A program made the position numbers and the translations under genes. The notes under the pieces are model-generated. The model had not been told where the DNA came from. It saw nothing but the letters and a program-made list of their open reading frames with translations, and did no database searches. Below, in pieces: positions 37,654 to 45,529 of a stretch of 64,000 nucleotides of DNA (within the stretch, counting starts at the first letter, position 1; every line of letters starts with the position of its first letter). Source of the DNA: Aristaeella lactis (GTDB lineage: Bacteria; Bacillota; Clostridia; Christensenellales; Aristaeellaceae); contig NZ_CP069421.1 in the NCBI RefSeq assembly GCF_018118585.1, forward strand, positions 1,798,001 to 1,862,000, given 5' to 3'.

Positions 37654-38295
37654 TCAGGCCTTGCAGGTGTCACGGATGATCAGCAGACCTTCGTTGGGGC
37701 CGGGCACAGCGCCCTTGACCAGCAGCAGGTTGCGTTCCGCGTCCACCTGGACGACTTCCAGGTTCTGCACCGTGACCTTATCCACACCGTAGTGGCCGGC
37801 CATGTGCTTGTTCTTGAATACCCGGCTGGGGTCGGAGTTCGCGCTCATGGAACCCACGCCGCGGTGATACTTGGAGCCGTGAGCCATGGGGCCGGTGTGC
37901 TGGTTCCACCGCTGGATGGGACCGGTGTAACCATGACCCTTGCTGGTTCCGGTGATGTCGATCTTGTCGCCCTGGGCGAACTGGTCGCACTTCAGAACGT
38001 CGCCGACTTTGTAACCGCTGCAGTCTTCGAACCGGAACTCACGCAGGGTGCGCTTGGCATCCACGCCGGCCTTCTTGAAGTGACCGAGTTCAGGTTTGGT
38101 GAGCAGCTTCTTGGCACGGTTCTCGGTCAGATCGCCGAAACCGACCTGTACGGCATCGTAGCCGTCGCTTTCGATGTTCTTGGTCTGCACCACTGTGCAG
38201 GGGCCCGCTTCAATCACGGTGACCGGTACGAGACGGCCGTCTTCAGTGAAGACCTGCGTCATGCCGATCTTTTTGCCCACGATCGCTTTCTTCAT
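37654..38295 (-). CDS. rplC: 50S ribosomal protein L3
   Basis: 213 residues ([60 protein letters not shown]). Complete. Confidence 0.98.
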   Translation of the reverse strand: MKKAIVGKKIGMTQVFTEDGRLVPVTVIEAGPCTVVQTKNIESDGYDAVQVGFGDLTENRAKKLLTKPELGHFKKAGVDAKRTLREFRFEDCSGYKVGDVLKCDQFAQGDKIDITGTSKGHGYTGPIQRWNQHTGPMAHGSKYHRGVGSMSANSDPSRVFKNKHMAGHYGVDKVTVQNLEVVQVDAERNLLLVKGAVPGPNEGLLIIRDTCKA

Positions 38296-38314
38296 TTTAA
38301 TCGCTCCTCCTGCC

Positions 38315-38623
38315 TCACAGTTTCATTTCGATTTCGACACCAGCAGGAAGATCGAGCTTCATCATGGCGTCCACCGTCTTGGGATTCGGATTGTTGATGT
38401 CGATCAGCCGCTTGTGTGTACGGCGTTCGAACTGTTCGCGGCTGTCCTTGTACTTATGGACGGCGCGAAGGATAGTGACGATCTCCCTTTCCGTGGGGAG
38501 CGGGATGGGGCCGGAGACACGAGCGCCGGTACGCTTTGCGGTTTCAACGATCCGCTCCGCGCTCTGGTCGATCAGTTTGTGCTCGTAGCTCTTCAGCTTG
38601 ATACGGATTTTCTGGTTGGCCAT
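38315..38623 (-). CDS. rpsJ: 30S ribosomal protein S10
   Basis: 102 residues from [20 protein letters not shown] at the ATG with AGGAGG 9 nt upstream; the frame to 38641 is a short non-homologous extension. First gene of the operon, after a leader of about 165 nt. Confidence 0.98.
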   Translation of the reverse strand: MANQKIRIKLKSYEHKLIDQSAERIVETAKRTGARVSGPIPLPTEREIVTILRAVHKYKDSREQFERRTHKRLIDINNPNPKTVDAMMKLDLPAGVEIEMKL

Positions 38624-38789
38624 TCCTGTTAACCTCCTCAATTCGTTCTCGTTTGCGTTCTCCGTGACCCACTGCAGGTGCAGGTCCTCTCTGACGCTAT
38701 CGAGTCCGTCGCCCGATTAGCGGGCTGGTCCGTGATAATTACCCGTCTGGCCGGACGGCAACTTACCACTTCATCCCTAAACAGACAAC
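38624..38789 (-). other. S10 operon leader RNA
   Basis: About 165 nt lie between the predicted start site and rpsJ. Hairpins visible on the minus strand include CCGTC/GACGG around CGGCCA and GCCCG/CGGGC around CTAAT. The motifs ACGGAC and TCACGG each occur twice. A leader this long before a ribosomal operon may carry autogenous control, but no known r-protein leader is recognised. Confidence 0.5.
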
Positions 38790-38795
38790 AGGAGA

Positions 38796-38824
38796 ATTAT
38801 ATATGACCCGAAAGTTTTTTTCAA
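38796..38824 (-). promoter_or_regulatory. promoter of the S10-spc operon
   Basis: Minus strand TTGAAA (38824-38819), 17 bp, TATAAT (38801-38796). Upstream, helically phased A-tracts suggest a strong UP-element-like region. Confidence 0.85.
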
Positions 38825-38838
38825 GGGGTAAATCGATC

Positions 38839-38874
38839 TTTTTTGAAAATTTTTTTGAACTTTTTTACTTTTTT
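38839..38874 (-). promoter_or_regulatory. phased A-tracts upstream of the S10 promoter
   Basis: Four A-tracts on the minus strand (38839-38844, 38850-38856, 38861-38866, 38869-38874) begin 11, 11 and 8 bp apart, at roughly -50 to -85 from the start site. This is typical of intrinsically bent DNA or an UP element. The remaining 38880-39096 is AT-rich with no gene I can support. Confidence 0.6.
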
Positions 38875-39096
38875 GATTTCCCGTGAACTGCCATTTTGCT
38901 TGCGTTCCGTGGTTTGAATGTGAACACTTTCTCTGGTGTGTCCCTGTTTTTCGCTTTTCCGCCTCTTTTCCCACCCTGAAAATTTTCTTTTGCTTTTTTC
39001 TATCATATTTATCGTTATTTTTCAATACTTCCAGCTGTTATTTATATACACCCTGTCATGTGTATCTATTTACGACCTCCCGGAAACATACAAATT

Positions 39097-39120
39097 GCCC
39101 GGAACCTTTCGGTTCCGGGC
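39097..39120 (-). terminator. probable terminator of the second ABC-F gene
   Basis: A perfect 10-bp GC-rich stem GCCCGGAACC/GGTTCCGGGC with a GAAA tetraloop lies 20 bp after the ABC-F stop. Only AATTTG follows, so termination may be partial or factor-assisted. Confidence 0.6.
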
Positions 39121-39140
39121 ATTATATACATTATCTTGTA

Positions 39141-41045
39141 TTACAGGGCACTTTCGAGCGCATCATATTGTTCATAGAGGCGCTCAATTTCCGCTTTCAG
39201 GTCATTGTACCGGCGGGTGGTTTCCGCCGCCTTCTCCGGGTCTTTCCAGGTCTCCGGATCTGCCAGCTCCGCTTCCATCAGCCCGGCGTTCTTCTCCGCC
39301 GCTGCAATGGACTGTTCAACTGCCTTCAGGGCTTCCTTCTGTTCACGCAGTTTCTTTTCTTCTTCCCGGCTTCTCCGTTTTTCCTTTTCCATCGCCGTAC
39401 GGGTCTGCTGCGTGGCATTCCCGTCCGGTTCCTGGTCCCGGCTTACCTTCAGCGCGTAACTGTCATAGTTGCCGAGGTATTCCTTAATCTCGTTTCCGTC
39501 CAGTACCCAGACCTTTTCGGCAAAGCGGTTGATAAAATACCGGTCATGGCTGACGGATATGATCGTGCCGGGAAAATCGCTCAGCGCGTTCTCCAGCACC
39601 TCCCGGCTGTCCATGTCCAGGTGGTTGGTGGGTTCGTCCAGCAGCAGCACATTGTCTTTCCGGAGCATCAGCTCCGTCAGGGCTACCCTGCCCTTCTCCC
39701 CGCCGCTCAGGGTGCTGACAGGCGCAAACACGTCATCCCCGGTAAACAGGAACAGTCCCAGTGCTCCCCGCACCTCATACTGTTCCATCCTGGGGAATTT
39801 GTCCCAGACCTCATCCAGTACTGTTTTATTCTCATTCAACCCCGCCTGGTGTTGGTCATAGTAGCCCAGGTCCACGCCGGTTCCCCACCGGATGGTACCC
39901 CCGTCCGGCTTTTCGGTGCCGATGAGGCACTTGAGCAGGGTGCTCTTTCCTGTACCGTTGTCGCCGATCAGGGCGATCCGGTCACCGGCGCGCACATGCA
40001 TCTTCAGGTCTTTGAAAAGGATCCGGTCGCCGTAGCCTTTGCTCAGGCCTTCCGTCATCAGCACGTCATCCCCGGTTCTCCGGCGGGTTTCAAAACGGAA
40101 CCGGACAGTCCCCTCTTCCTGGGGCCGCTCCAACCGCTCAATCTTATCCAGCCGCTTCTGTTTGCTTTCCGCGGCCTTGATACTTTTCTCCCGGTTAAAC
40201 CGGCGGTACATGGCGATGATGGCCTCCTGCCGCGCGATTTCCTTCTGCTGCAGTTCCCAGGCCTTCATGCGGGTTTCATAAACCGCGGTTCTTTTTTCAA
40301 GATATTCCGTATAGTTGCCGTTGTAGGTTTCCACACTGCCCATCAGCAGCTCCGCCATCCGGCCGCAGACCCGGTCCATAAAATACCGGTCGTGGCTGAT
40401 GACGAGCACCGCGCCGCGGAATGCAGCAAGGTAATCCTCCAGCCAGGCGATGCTCTTCAGGTCCAGGTGGTTGGTCGGCTCGTCCAGCAGAAGCAGATCC
40501 GGCTCTGTCAGCAGCATGCGGCCAAGGCACAGCCTGGTTCGTTCCCCGCCGGAAAGCAGGCCGGTCTTCATATCCTGGAACTCCCGCAGCTTCAGGCCTG
40601 CCAGCACGCCCTGCACAGAGGACCGCCAGCCGTAGCCGTTGCTTCGTTCAAATTCCCGTGTCAGCGCGTCATACCGGCTGCCGAGGATTCTCAGCGCGTC
40701 GGGATCGGAACCGGAAATGGCCATTTCCTGCTCCAGGGCCCGCAGTTCCGCTTCCATGCGCCGCTGGGGTTCAAAAACGCTCTCCAGTGTTTCCAGCACG
40801 GTCTCCTCTCCGGTCAGCTCGCCCTGCTGGGCCAGGTAACCGATACGAAGGCCTTTCTGCATGTTGACACTGCCGCTGTCGGCAGTTTCCACGCCGGCAA
40901 TGATCTTCATCAGGGTGCTCTTGCCGCTGCCGTTCACCCCGACCATGCCCATCCGTTCGCCCTCCTGAAGGGTAAAGGAAACAGACTTCAGCACCTCATG
41001 GGTGCCGAAGCTCTTCTTTACGTCCTGAAGGGCCAGTATGATCAT
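39141..41045 (-). CDS. ABC-F ATPase with C-terminal coiled coil (Uup/YdiF-like)
   Basis: 634 residues. Both ABC domains are intact: Walker A GVNGSGKST and GDNGTGKST, signatures LSGGERTR and LSGGEKGR, and two LLLDEPTNHLD Walker B motifs. An interdomain helical linker (about 240-310) is rich in Lys/Glu, and the C-terminal 100 residues form a coiled coil (EKRRSREEEKKLREQKEALK and AEIERLYEQYDALE). Such proteins act on ribosomes, for example in rescue of stalled elongation. It starts 4 bp after the WalJ-like gene ends, so the two are co-transcribed. Confidence 0.93.
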   Translation of the reverse strand: MIILALQDVKKSFGTHEVLKSVSFTLQEGERMGMVGVNGSGKSTLMKIIAGVETADSGSVNMQKGLRIGYLAQQGELTGEETVLETLESVFEPQRRMEAELRALEQEMAISGSDPDALRILGSRYDALTREFERSNGYGWRSSVQGVLAGLKLREFQDMKTGLLSGGERTRLCLGRMLLTEPDLLLLDEPTNHLDLKSIAWLEDYLAAFRGAVLVISHDRYFMDRVCGRMAELLMGSVETYNGNYTEYLEKRTAVYETRMKAWELQQKEIARQEAIIAMYRRFNREKSIKAAESKQKRLDKIERLERPQEEGTVRFRFETRRRTGDDVLMTEGLSKGYGDRILFKDLKMHVRAGDRIALIGDNGTGKSTLLKCLIGTEKPDGGTIRWGTGVDLGYYDQHQAGLNENKTVLDEVWDKFPRMEQYEVRGALGLFLFTGDDVFAPVSTLSGGEKGRVALTELMLRKDNVLLLDEPTNHLDMDSREVLENALSDFPGTIISVSHDRYFINRFAEKVWVLDGNEIKEYLGNYDSYALKVSRDQEPDGNATQQTRTAMEKEKRRSREEEKKLREQKEALKAVEQSIAAAEKNAGLMEAELADPETWKDPEKAAETTRRYNDLKAEIERLYEQYDALESAL

Positions 41046-41049
41046 GAAC

Positions 41050-41859
41050 TTATGCTCTCTCTTTCAATATATAAACACCGCCGACCTCATCCCGCAGGGC
41101 AACCTGCAGGCTGATGTCCTGATCCGGCCGGATTCCCTCCCGTGTGAGGGCGTCCGCTGACGTCCGGCGGGCAAGCAGGGGGGTATTGTTTTCCCCGCTC
41201 AGGTGTCCGAGGATCACATTGCCGGTTCCGGCATTGATCAGCCGCAGCAGCGCCTCGGAACAGGCTTCGTTGCTCAGGTGTCCGTGATCCCCCAGGATCC
41301 GCGCCTTCAGCGCCGCTGAATAATGGGGGTTTGCCCGGAGCATATCCGGATCGTGGTTGCTTTCCAGCAGCACCAGTGTGCTGCCGGCCACATTGGCATA
41401 CACTTCCTCGGAAAAATAGCCCAGATCAGTCGCCGTGGAAACGCTCAGTTCTCCGCCGTACAGCCGGAATCCCACCGGATCCGCGGCATCATGCGGAATG
41501 GAAAAAGGCACCACGCCGATGTCTCCGAGCCAGAAATCCTTCCCGGCTGTGATCTCCCGCATACAGTCCTGCGGAATCTTCCCCAGCTTGTCTTTCATCG
41601 CCCACCAGGTTTCCCGGGTGGCATAAAGCGGAAGATGGTACTTCCGGGCCAGCACGCCGGCGCCGGAGATGTGGTCGCTGTGCTCATGGGTGATCAGCAC
41701 TCCGCTGATCGTATTGATATCCGTACCGATGGAAGCCAGTGCGTCCTCGATGGTCTTCCCGGATTTTCCCGCGTCAATCAGCAGTTTGGTGTTCCCGTAC
41801 TGGCAGAACAGCGAGTTTCCGCTTGATCCGGAGTACAGGGGGCAAAAGTACATGTCCAA
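41050..41859 (-). CDS. walJ: WalJ/YycJ-like metallo-beta-lactamase-fold hydrolase
   Basis: About 269 residues. MYFCPLYSGSSGNSLFCQYG is the family N-terminus, followed by the metal motif ITHEHSDH, then His/Asp in STATDLGY and LESNHDPDML and a late GHLSGENNTP. Homologues (YycJ, VicX) lie next to walRK in Bacilli and are tied to wall or DNA metabolism; walRK is absent here. The start may be the TTG at 41859 or the ATG at 41853; AGGAAACGGGG lies upstream of both. An MITE-like repeat unit separates it from licD. Confidence 0.88.
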   Translation of the reverse strand: MDMYFCPLYSGSSGNSLFCQYGNTKLLIDAGKSGKTIEDALASIGTDINTISGVLITHEHSDHISGAGVLARKYHLPLYATRETWWAMKDKLGKIPQDCMREITAGKDFWLGDIGVVPFSIPHDAADPVGFRLYGGELSVSTATDLGYFSEEVYANVAGSTLVLLESNHDPDMLRANPHYSAALKARILGDHGHLSNEACSEALLRLINAGTGNVILGHLSGENNTPLLARRTSADALTREGIRPDQDISLQVALRDEVGGVYILKERA

Positions 41860-41888
41860 CTGGTCTTATCCCCGTTTCCTGTCATTCT

Positions 41889-42035
41889 CTGAATTCAGAA
41901 TTCATAATTCATAATTCATAATGATTGTATGCTTTTCCCTGCCGCAATTCCATGTCATATACTGTCAGTTTTTCCTGCTTCAGCAAGTAAAGGCCGGGTA
42001 AACAATTCATAATTATGAATTGTGAATTATGAATT
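41889..42035. repeat. MITE-like unit with heptamer ends
   Basis: Left end at 41889-41923 (AATTCAG, then AATTCAT three times, then AATG). Right end at 42001-42035, built from AATTCAT, ATTATGA, an AATTGTG variant and AATTATG. The 35-nt right end is identical to that of the unit at 44617-44742. The 77-bp core holds no gene. It fills the licD-walJ gap. Confidence 0.75.
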
Positions 42036-42036
42036 G

Positions 42037-42080
42037 TTGCGAAACATCTTGACCTGTTTACAGGTCAAGATGTTTCGCAA
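42037..42080. repeat. perfect 20-bp inverted repeat across the licD stop codon
   Basis: TTGCGAAACATCTTGACCTG, a TTTA loop, then its exact complement. On the minus strand the second arm is the last six codons of licD, the loop contains the stop, and the first arm is an inverted copy that runs straight into a heptamer array. No U-tract follows. Confidence 0.9.
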
Positions 42081-42801
42081 CCCTCTCCGCCTCCGGCGGC
42101 GGCGTCATATAGTCCGGTCCGAACAGCACCGTCAGCACTTCATCGTACTTTACCGGGATCAGGCACTCCTCCGTTTCAAAAGGCACCTTCATCTTTTCGG
42201 CGAACTGTTCCGGATGCCACACATGCGTCATCAGTTCAAACGCGCCGTTGGACATATGCAGGTCATTCCCGCTTTTAATCCGGGTGGATACCTTCTCATA
42301 CCGTTTTGCCTTCCACGCATAGGAGAAAGGCAGTCCCAGCAGGTGCGTTGCCCGCAGCAGGATCCGGTTTTTCAGTCCGAACCGGCTGTAGTCCACGTTT
42401 TTCTTCATCATCCCCTGCAGCAGATGCAGGTGCAGCAGATGCAGCTTTCTCCGCCAGCCTTCCGGCGGCAGCGGATCCAGGATAAAGAAATCGGTGAAGG
42501 CGGCTGCCTTCTCCGGGTCCCGGTTCATCACCCGGGGAGTCCATGTGTCCAGGTAGGTCAGTTCAAACCGTTCATCGCACTCTTTGGGATAGACCTCACG
42601 GAATTTGGTGAATTCCCCCCGTGTCATCAGCAGGTCCACGTCATCGTCCCAGGGAATGAACCCTTTGTGGCGCACCGCGCCCAGCAGTGTCCCGCACATC
42701 AGGTTATACTCAATCCCGTGTCTTTCGCAGACTGCCAGGATGTCCCGCAGCTGGCACATCAGCTCCGCGTGGATCTCCTCCAGCGTCAGTTCTCTTTCCA
42801 T
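42058..42801 (-). CDS. LicD family transferase
   Basis: 247 residues with the LicD nucleotidyltransferase-like core: YNLMCGTLLGAVRHKGFIPW followed by DDDVDLLM, the Mg-binding Asp cluster. LicD-family proteins attach phosphocholine, phosphoethanolamine or other phospho-substituents to surface glycans. It follows the transketolase C-half by 7 bp, in a cluster with a sugar phosphotransferase, implying a role in cell-surface polysaccharide decoration. GAGGA precedes the ATG. The stop is embedded in a 20-bp inverted repeat. Confidence 0.88.
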   Translation of the reverse strand: MERELTLEEIHAELMCQLRDILAVCERHGIEYNLMCGTLLGAVRHKGFIPWDDDVDLLMTRGEFTKFREVYPKECDERFELTYLDTWTPRVMNRDPEKAAAFTDFFILDPLPPEGWRRKLHLLHLHLLQGMMKKNVDYSRFGLKNRILLRATHLLGLPFSYAWKAKRYEKVSTRIKSGNDLHMSNGAFELMTHVWHPEQFAEKMKVPFETEECLIPVKYDEVLTVLFGPDYMTPPPEAERVAKHLDL

Positions 42802-42808
42802 GCGTTCC

Positions 42809-43732
42809 TCATTCTTTCAGGAAGGCTTCCGCCTTGTCAGCGATTGCTTTTCCGTCCATACCGTATACTTCCCGCAGGTACTGCCGGTCTCCCACCACTG
42901 TGGTGAAACAGTCCTCCAGGCCGATTCGTTTCACCCGGCAGCCGGTTCCGGCTTCCGCGGCCAGTTCACAGATCGCGCTGCCGAAGCCGCCGATGATCGT
43001 ATGTTCCTCCACGGTAATGATCCGCCGGAAGCTTGTCAGCAGCTCCTTCACCGTGTCCGTGTCCAGTGGCTTCAGGCAGGGGAAGCTGACCACCCGCGCG
43101 CTGATTCCTTTCGCGGCGAGTCTTTCCGCCGCGTCCATAGCCTGGGTCAGGATCCCGCCGCAGCTCAGGATCGCGATATCCCTGCCGCCGCGCAGTGTAA
43201 TGGCTTTGGGGAAGCTCCAGCCCTTCACCGGGCCCTCATGCACCTTCGGTTCGTTGCCCCGGCCCAGGCGCAGGTAGCAGGTTCCCTTCCGCCAGATCAT
43301 GTCATGGGTCACAGCCTCTGTTTCGGCCGGATCTCCCGGCGTATAGCAGATCATATCCGGTATGGCACGCATGACGGACATATCCTCTGTCGCGTGATGG
43401 CTCATGCCCAGGCTTCCGTATACAAATCCGCCGCCGACGCATACGATCTTGACGTCCGCCTTGTGATAGACGCAGTCATTCCGGATCTGCTCCAGCGGCC
43501 GGAGCACCGGGAAATTGCCGATGGAATACACCAGCACCGTCCGTCCGGTAGTTGCCAGTCCTGCGGCCATACTGACCATGCCCTGTTCCGCGATGCCGGC
43601 GTTGATCAGCCTGTCCGGAAATCTTCTGTGGATCTGCCGGAGCACGCCGAAGCCCAGGTCGCCCGTAATCAGGACGATCCGCTCGTTCTGCGCCATTTCC
43701 TCTTCAAGCACCCGCGCAAACGCGTCTCTCAC
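42809..43732 (-). CDS. transketolase-like protein, C-terminal half
   Basis: 307 residues covering the pyrimidine-binding (about 1-165) and C-terminal (about 180-305) domains. GDLGFGVLRQIHRRFPDRLI, and the TPP-activating Glu in NAGIAEQGMVSMAAGLA. It starts in the 4-nt overlap (ATGA) with the N-half gene, so the two subunits form one split transketolase. With LicD and a sugar transferase nearby, it may act on an activated or unusual sugar rather than in the pentose phosphate pathway. Confidence 0.92.
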   Translation of the reverse strand: MRDAFARVLEEEMAQNERIVLITGDLGFGVLRQIHRRFPDRLINAGIAEQGMVSMAAGLATTGRTVLVYSIGNFPVLRPLEQIRNDCVYHKADVKIVCVGGGFVYGSLGMSHHATEDMSVMRAIPDMICYTPGDPAETEAVTHDMIWRKGTCYLRLGRGNEPKVHEGPVKGWSFPKAITLRGGRDIAILSCGGILTQAMDAAERLAAKGISARVVSFPCLKPLDTDTVKELLTSFRRIITVEEHTIIGGFGSAICELAAEAGTGCRVKRIGLEDCFTTVVGDRQYLREVYGMDGKAIADKAEAFLKE

Positions 43733-44601
43733 GGTCTCTGTGCCTCCAGTTCCTTCAGTGCTGCGTCATATTCTTCGCCCTGGGGCGTCCGGTAATGCCA
43801 CAGGATATCGTTCTCCATAAACGAAACGCCCTTGCCCTTCACGGTATGGGCCAGGATAACAGACGGTTTCCGGCTGCCGGCGTTTTCCTTTGCCCAGTCA
43901 AACGCCTTCTGCAGCGCTTCTGTGTCATGCCCGTTCACGCTCAGGGCGTTCCAGCCAAAGTCCTTCCATTTCTGCTCAAAAGGCTCCAGCCGCAGGGTTT
44001 CATCCACTGTGGCCAGGCTCTGCATATGGTTGTAGTCAATCACGGCAATCAGCCGGTCCAGCTTGTACTGGGCTGCCTGCAGCGCGGCTTCCCAGACGGA
44101 GCCTTCATCGCATTCCCCGTCGCCCAGCACCACATAGGTCCGCCACTGCGCACCGTCCATCTTCGCTCCAAGCGCCATACCAACGCCAACGCCCAGGCCG
44201 TGGCCAAGGGATCCCGTGGAAACCTCCACGCCCGGAACTCCCTTATGGCTCACATGGCCGGACAGGATCGATCCGTTGGCATAGTGCGTTTTCAGCTGTT
44301 CCACAGGGAAAAAGCCGGTCTCCGCCAGTGCGGCATATACCGCGCTGCCCGCGTGGCCCTTGCTCAGGATCAGGCGGTCACGGTCCGGCTTTTTCGGTTC
44401 CTTCGGATCCACATTCAGCACAGAAGCATAAAGCACCGCGATAATCTCCGCGACGCTGAATACGCTGCCGATATGGCTGCCCCGGCTCAGGTGGGTCATT
44501 TCAAGACCGTTCCTGCGGATCAGCCAGGCCAGCGTTTTCGGATCCCGGACGTCCGGTTTCCCCTCAAACCCGCTGTGCACCAGCGCCTCGTAGCTTTCCA
44601 T
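43729..44601 (-). CDS. transketolase-like protein, N-terminal half
   Basis: 290 residues, the TPP-binding domain: LSRGSHIGSVFSVAEI, LILSKGHAGSAVYAAL, STGSLGHGLGVGVGMALG, the TPP motif GDGECDEGSVWEA and IDYNHMQS. It starts at an ATG with AAGGAG that lies just downstream of a heptamer array. It is partnered with the C-terminal half through a 4-nt overlap. Confidence 0.93.
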   Translation of the reverse strand: MESYEALVHSGFEGKPDVRDPKTLAWLIRRNGLEMTHLSRGSHIGSVFSVAEIIAVLYASVLNVDPKEPKKPDRDRLILSKGHAGSAVYAALAETGFFPVEQLKTHYANGSILSGHVSHKGVPGVEVSTGSLGHGLGVGVGMALGAKMDGAQWRTYVVLGDGECDEGSVWEAALQAAQYKLDRLIAVIDYNHMQSLATVDETLRLEPFEQKWKDFGWNALSVNGHDTEALQKAFDWAKENAGSRKPSVILAHTVKGKGVSFMENDILWHYRTPQGEEYDAALKELEAQRP

Positions 44602-44616
44602 GCCGTCTCCTTCTTA

Positions 44617-44742
44617 AATCAGAATTCAGAATTCATAGTGTTTTCCTCAATTCTGGAATAACACTGCATTGATCCGCTCCATACAGGACCATCCCATACT
44701 TTGCATCAACAATTCATAATTATGAATTGTGAATTATGAATT
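44617..44742. repeat. MITE-like unit with heptamer ends
   Basis: Left end at 44617-44637 (AATTCAG, AATTCAT). The 35-nt right end at 44708-44742 is identical to 42001-42035. The 70-bp core shares a GGATGGT-CTGT block (minus strand) with the unit at 23410-23534. The right end supplies the last two sense codons and stop of the sugar transferase. Confidence 0.75.
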
Positions 44743-45423
44743 TCTCTTTTCTTTTCTCATGTCTTCTGCTTTATGAAACACGCCTTTGATCGTTTCAAAA
44801 AACAGTTCCGCGTCCAGCTTAAAGCTCTGGCTCTTTGCGTATTCCACCCGCAGCCTGTTCTTCTCCGGCAGGATCAGCCGCTCGAAGTTGGCCACAGGAT
44901 CTTCCTCTCCCACGATCTCATCCTGGGAGATATACACAATGCTGCTGCGGTCCGTGATGCCCGGCCGCACCCACATAATGCACTGCTGTTCCTCCGTATA
45001 CTGTTCCGTATACAGCAGCAGTTCCGGCCGCGGGCCTACAAAGCTCATATCGCCTTTAAGGATGTTGAACAGCTGGGGCAGTTCGTCCAGCTTCAGCCGC
45101 CGCATCACCCGTCCTGCCCGGGTCACCCGGTCATCATTCTTGGCAGTGCACCCTCCGGTTTTGTCAGCGTCCACCACCATGCTCCTGAATTTGAAAATGC
45201 GGAAGGGCTGGTTATGGTATCCGCCGCGTACCGCCCGGTAAAATACCGGACCTTTGGAATCCAGTTTCACCCAGACAGCCAGCGGGATCATCACGATCAG
45301 TGCGGGAACCAGCAGGATCAGAGCCAGCAGGAAATCCAGGACCCGCTTGACCACTTTACTGTAGAAAGGATGGGAAAGCGGCCCGTCCCAGTACGGCTCC
45401 TTCGGCAGCTCACTCTTCCCCAT
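44734..45423 (-). CDS. polyprenyl-phosphate sugar phosphotransferase
   Basis: 229 residues from the ATG at 45423, which has GGAGG at 5 nt (an upstream TTG would overlap that site). One N-terminal membrane helix (about 28-55), then the catalytic domain of the bacterial sugar transferase family: PVFYRAVRGGYHNQPFRIFK, FRSMVVDAD, LKLDELPQLFNILKGDMSFV then GPRPE, and RPGITDRSS. It loads the first sugar phosphate of a surface polysaccharide on undecaprenyl phosphate. The C-terminal NS and stop codon come from a heptamer array. Confidence 0.92.
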   Translation of the reverse strand: MGKSELPKEPYWDGPLSHPFYSKVVKRVLDFLLALILLVPALIVMIPLAVWVKLDSKGPVFYRAVRGGYHNQPFRIFKFRSMVVDADKTGGCTAKNDDRVTRAGRVMRRLKLDELPQLFNILKGDMSFVGPRPELLLYTEQYTEEQQCIMWVRPGITDRSSIVYISQDEIVGEEDPVANFERLILPEKNRLRVEYAKSQSFKLDAELFFETIKGVFHKAEDMRKEKRNS

Positions 45424-45496
45424 GTCTTCCTCCGTCAAATAAACCTTATCTTTAACGCTTACAGGTGGATAGAATCCCGGCAGAATTCAAACCAAT

Positions 45497-45529
45497 AATT
45501 CTGAATTCTGAATTCTTAATTCTGAATTA
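45497..45529. repeat. heptamer array (AATTCTG/AATTCTT)
   Basis: Units AATTCTG, AATTCTG, AATTCTT, AATTCTG, then AATTA, which overlaps the parB stop codon. Confidence 0.9.
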
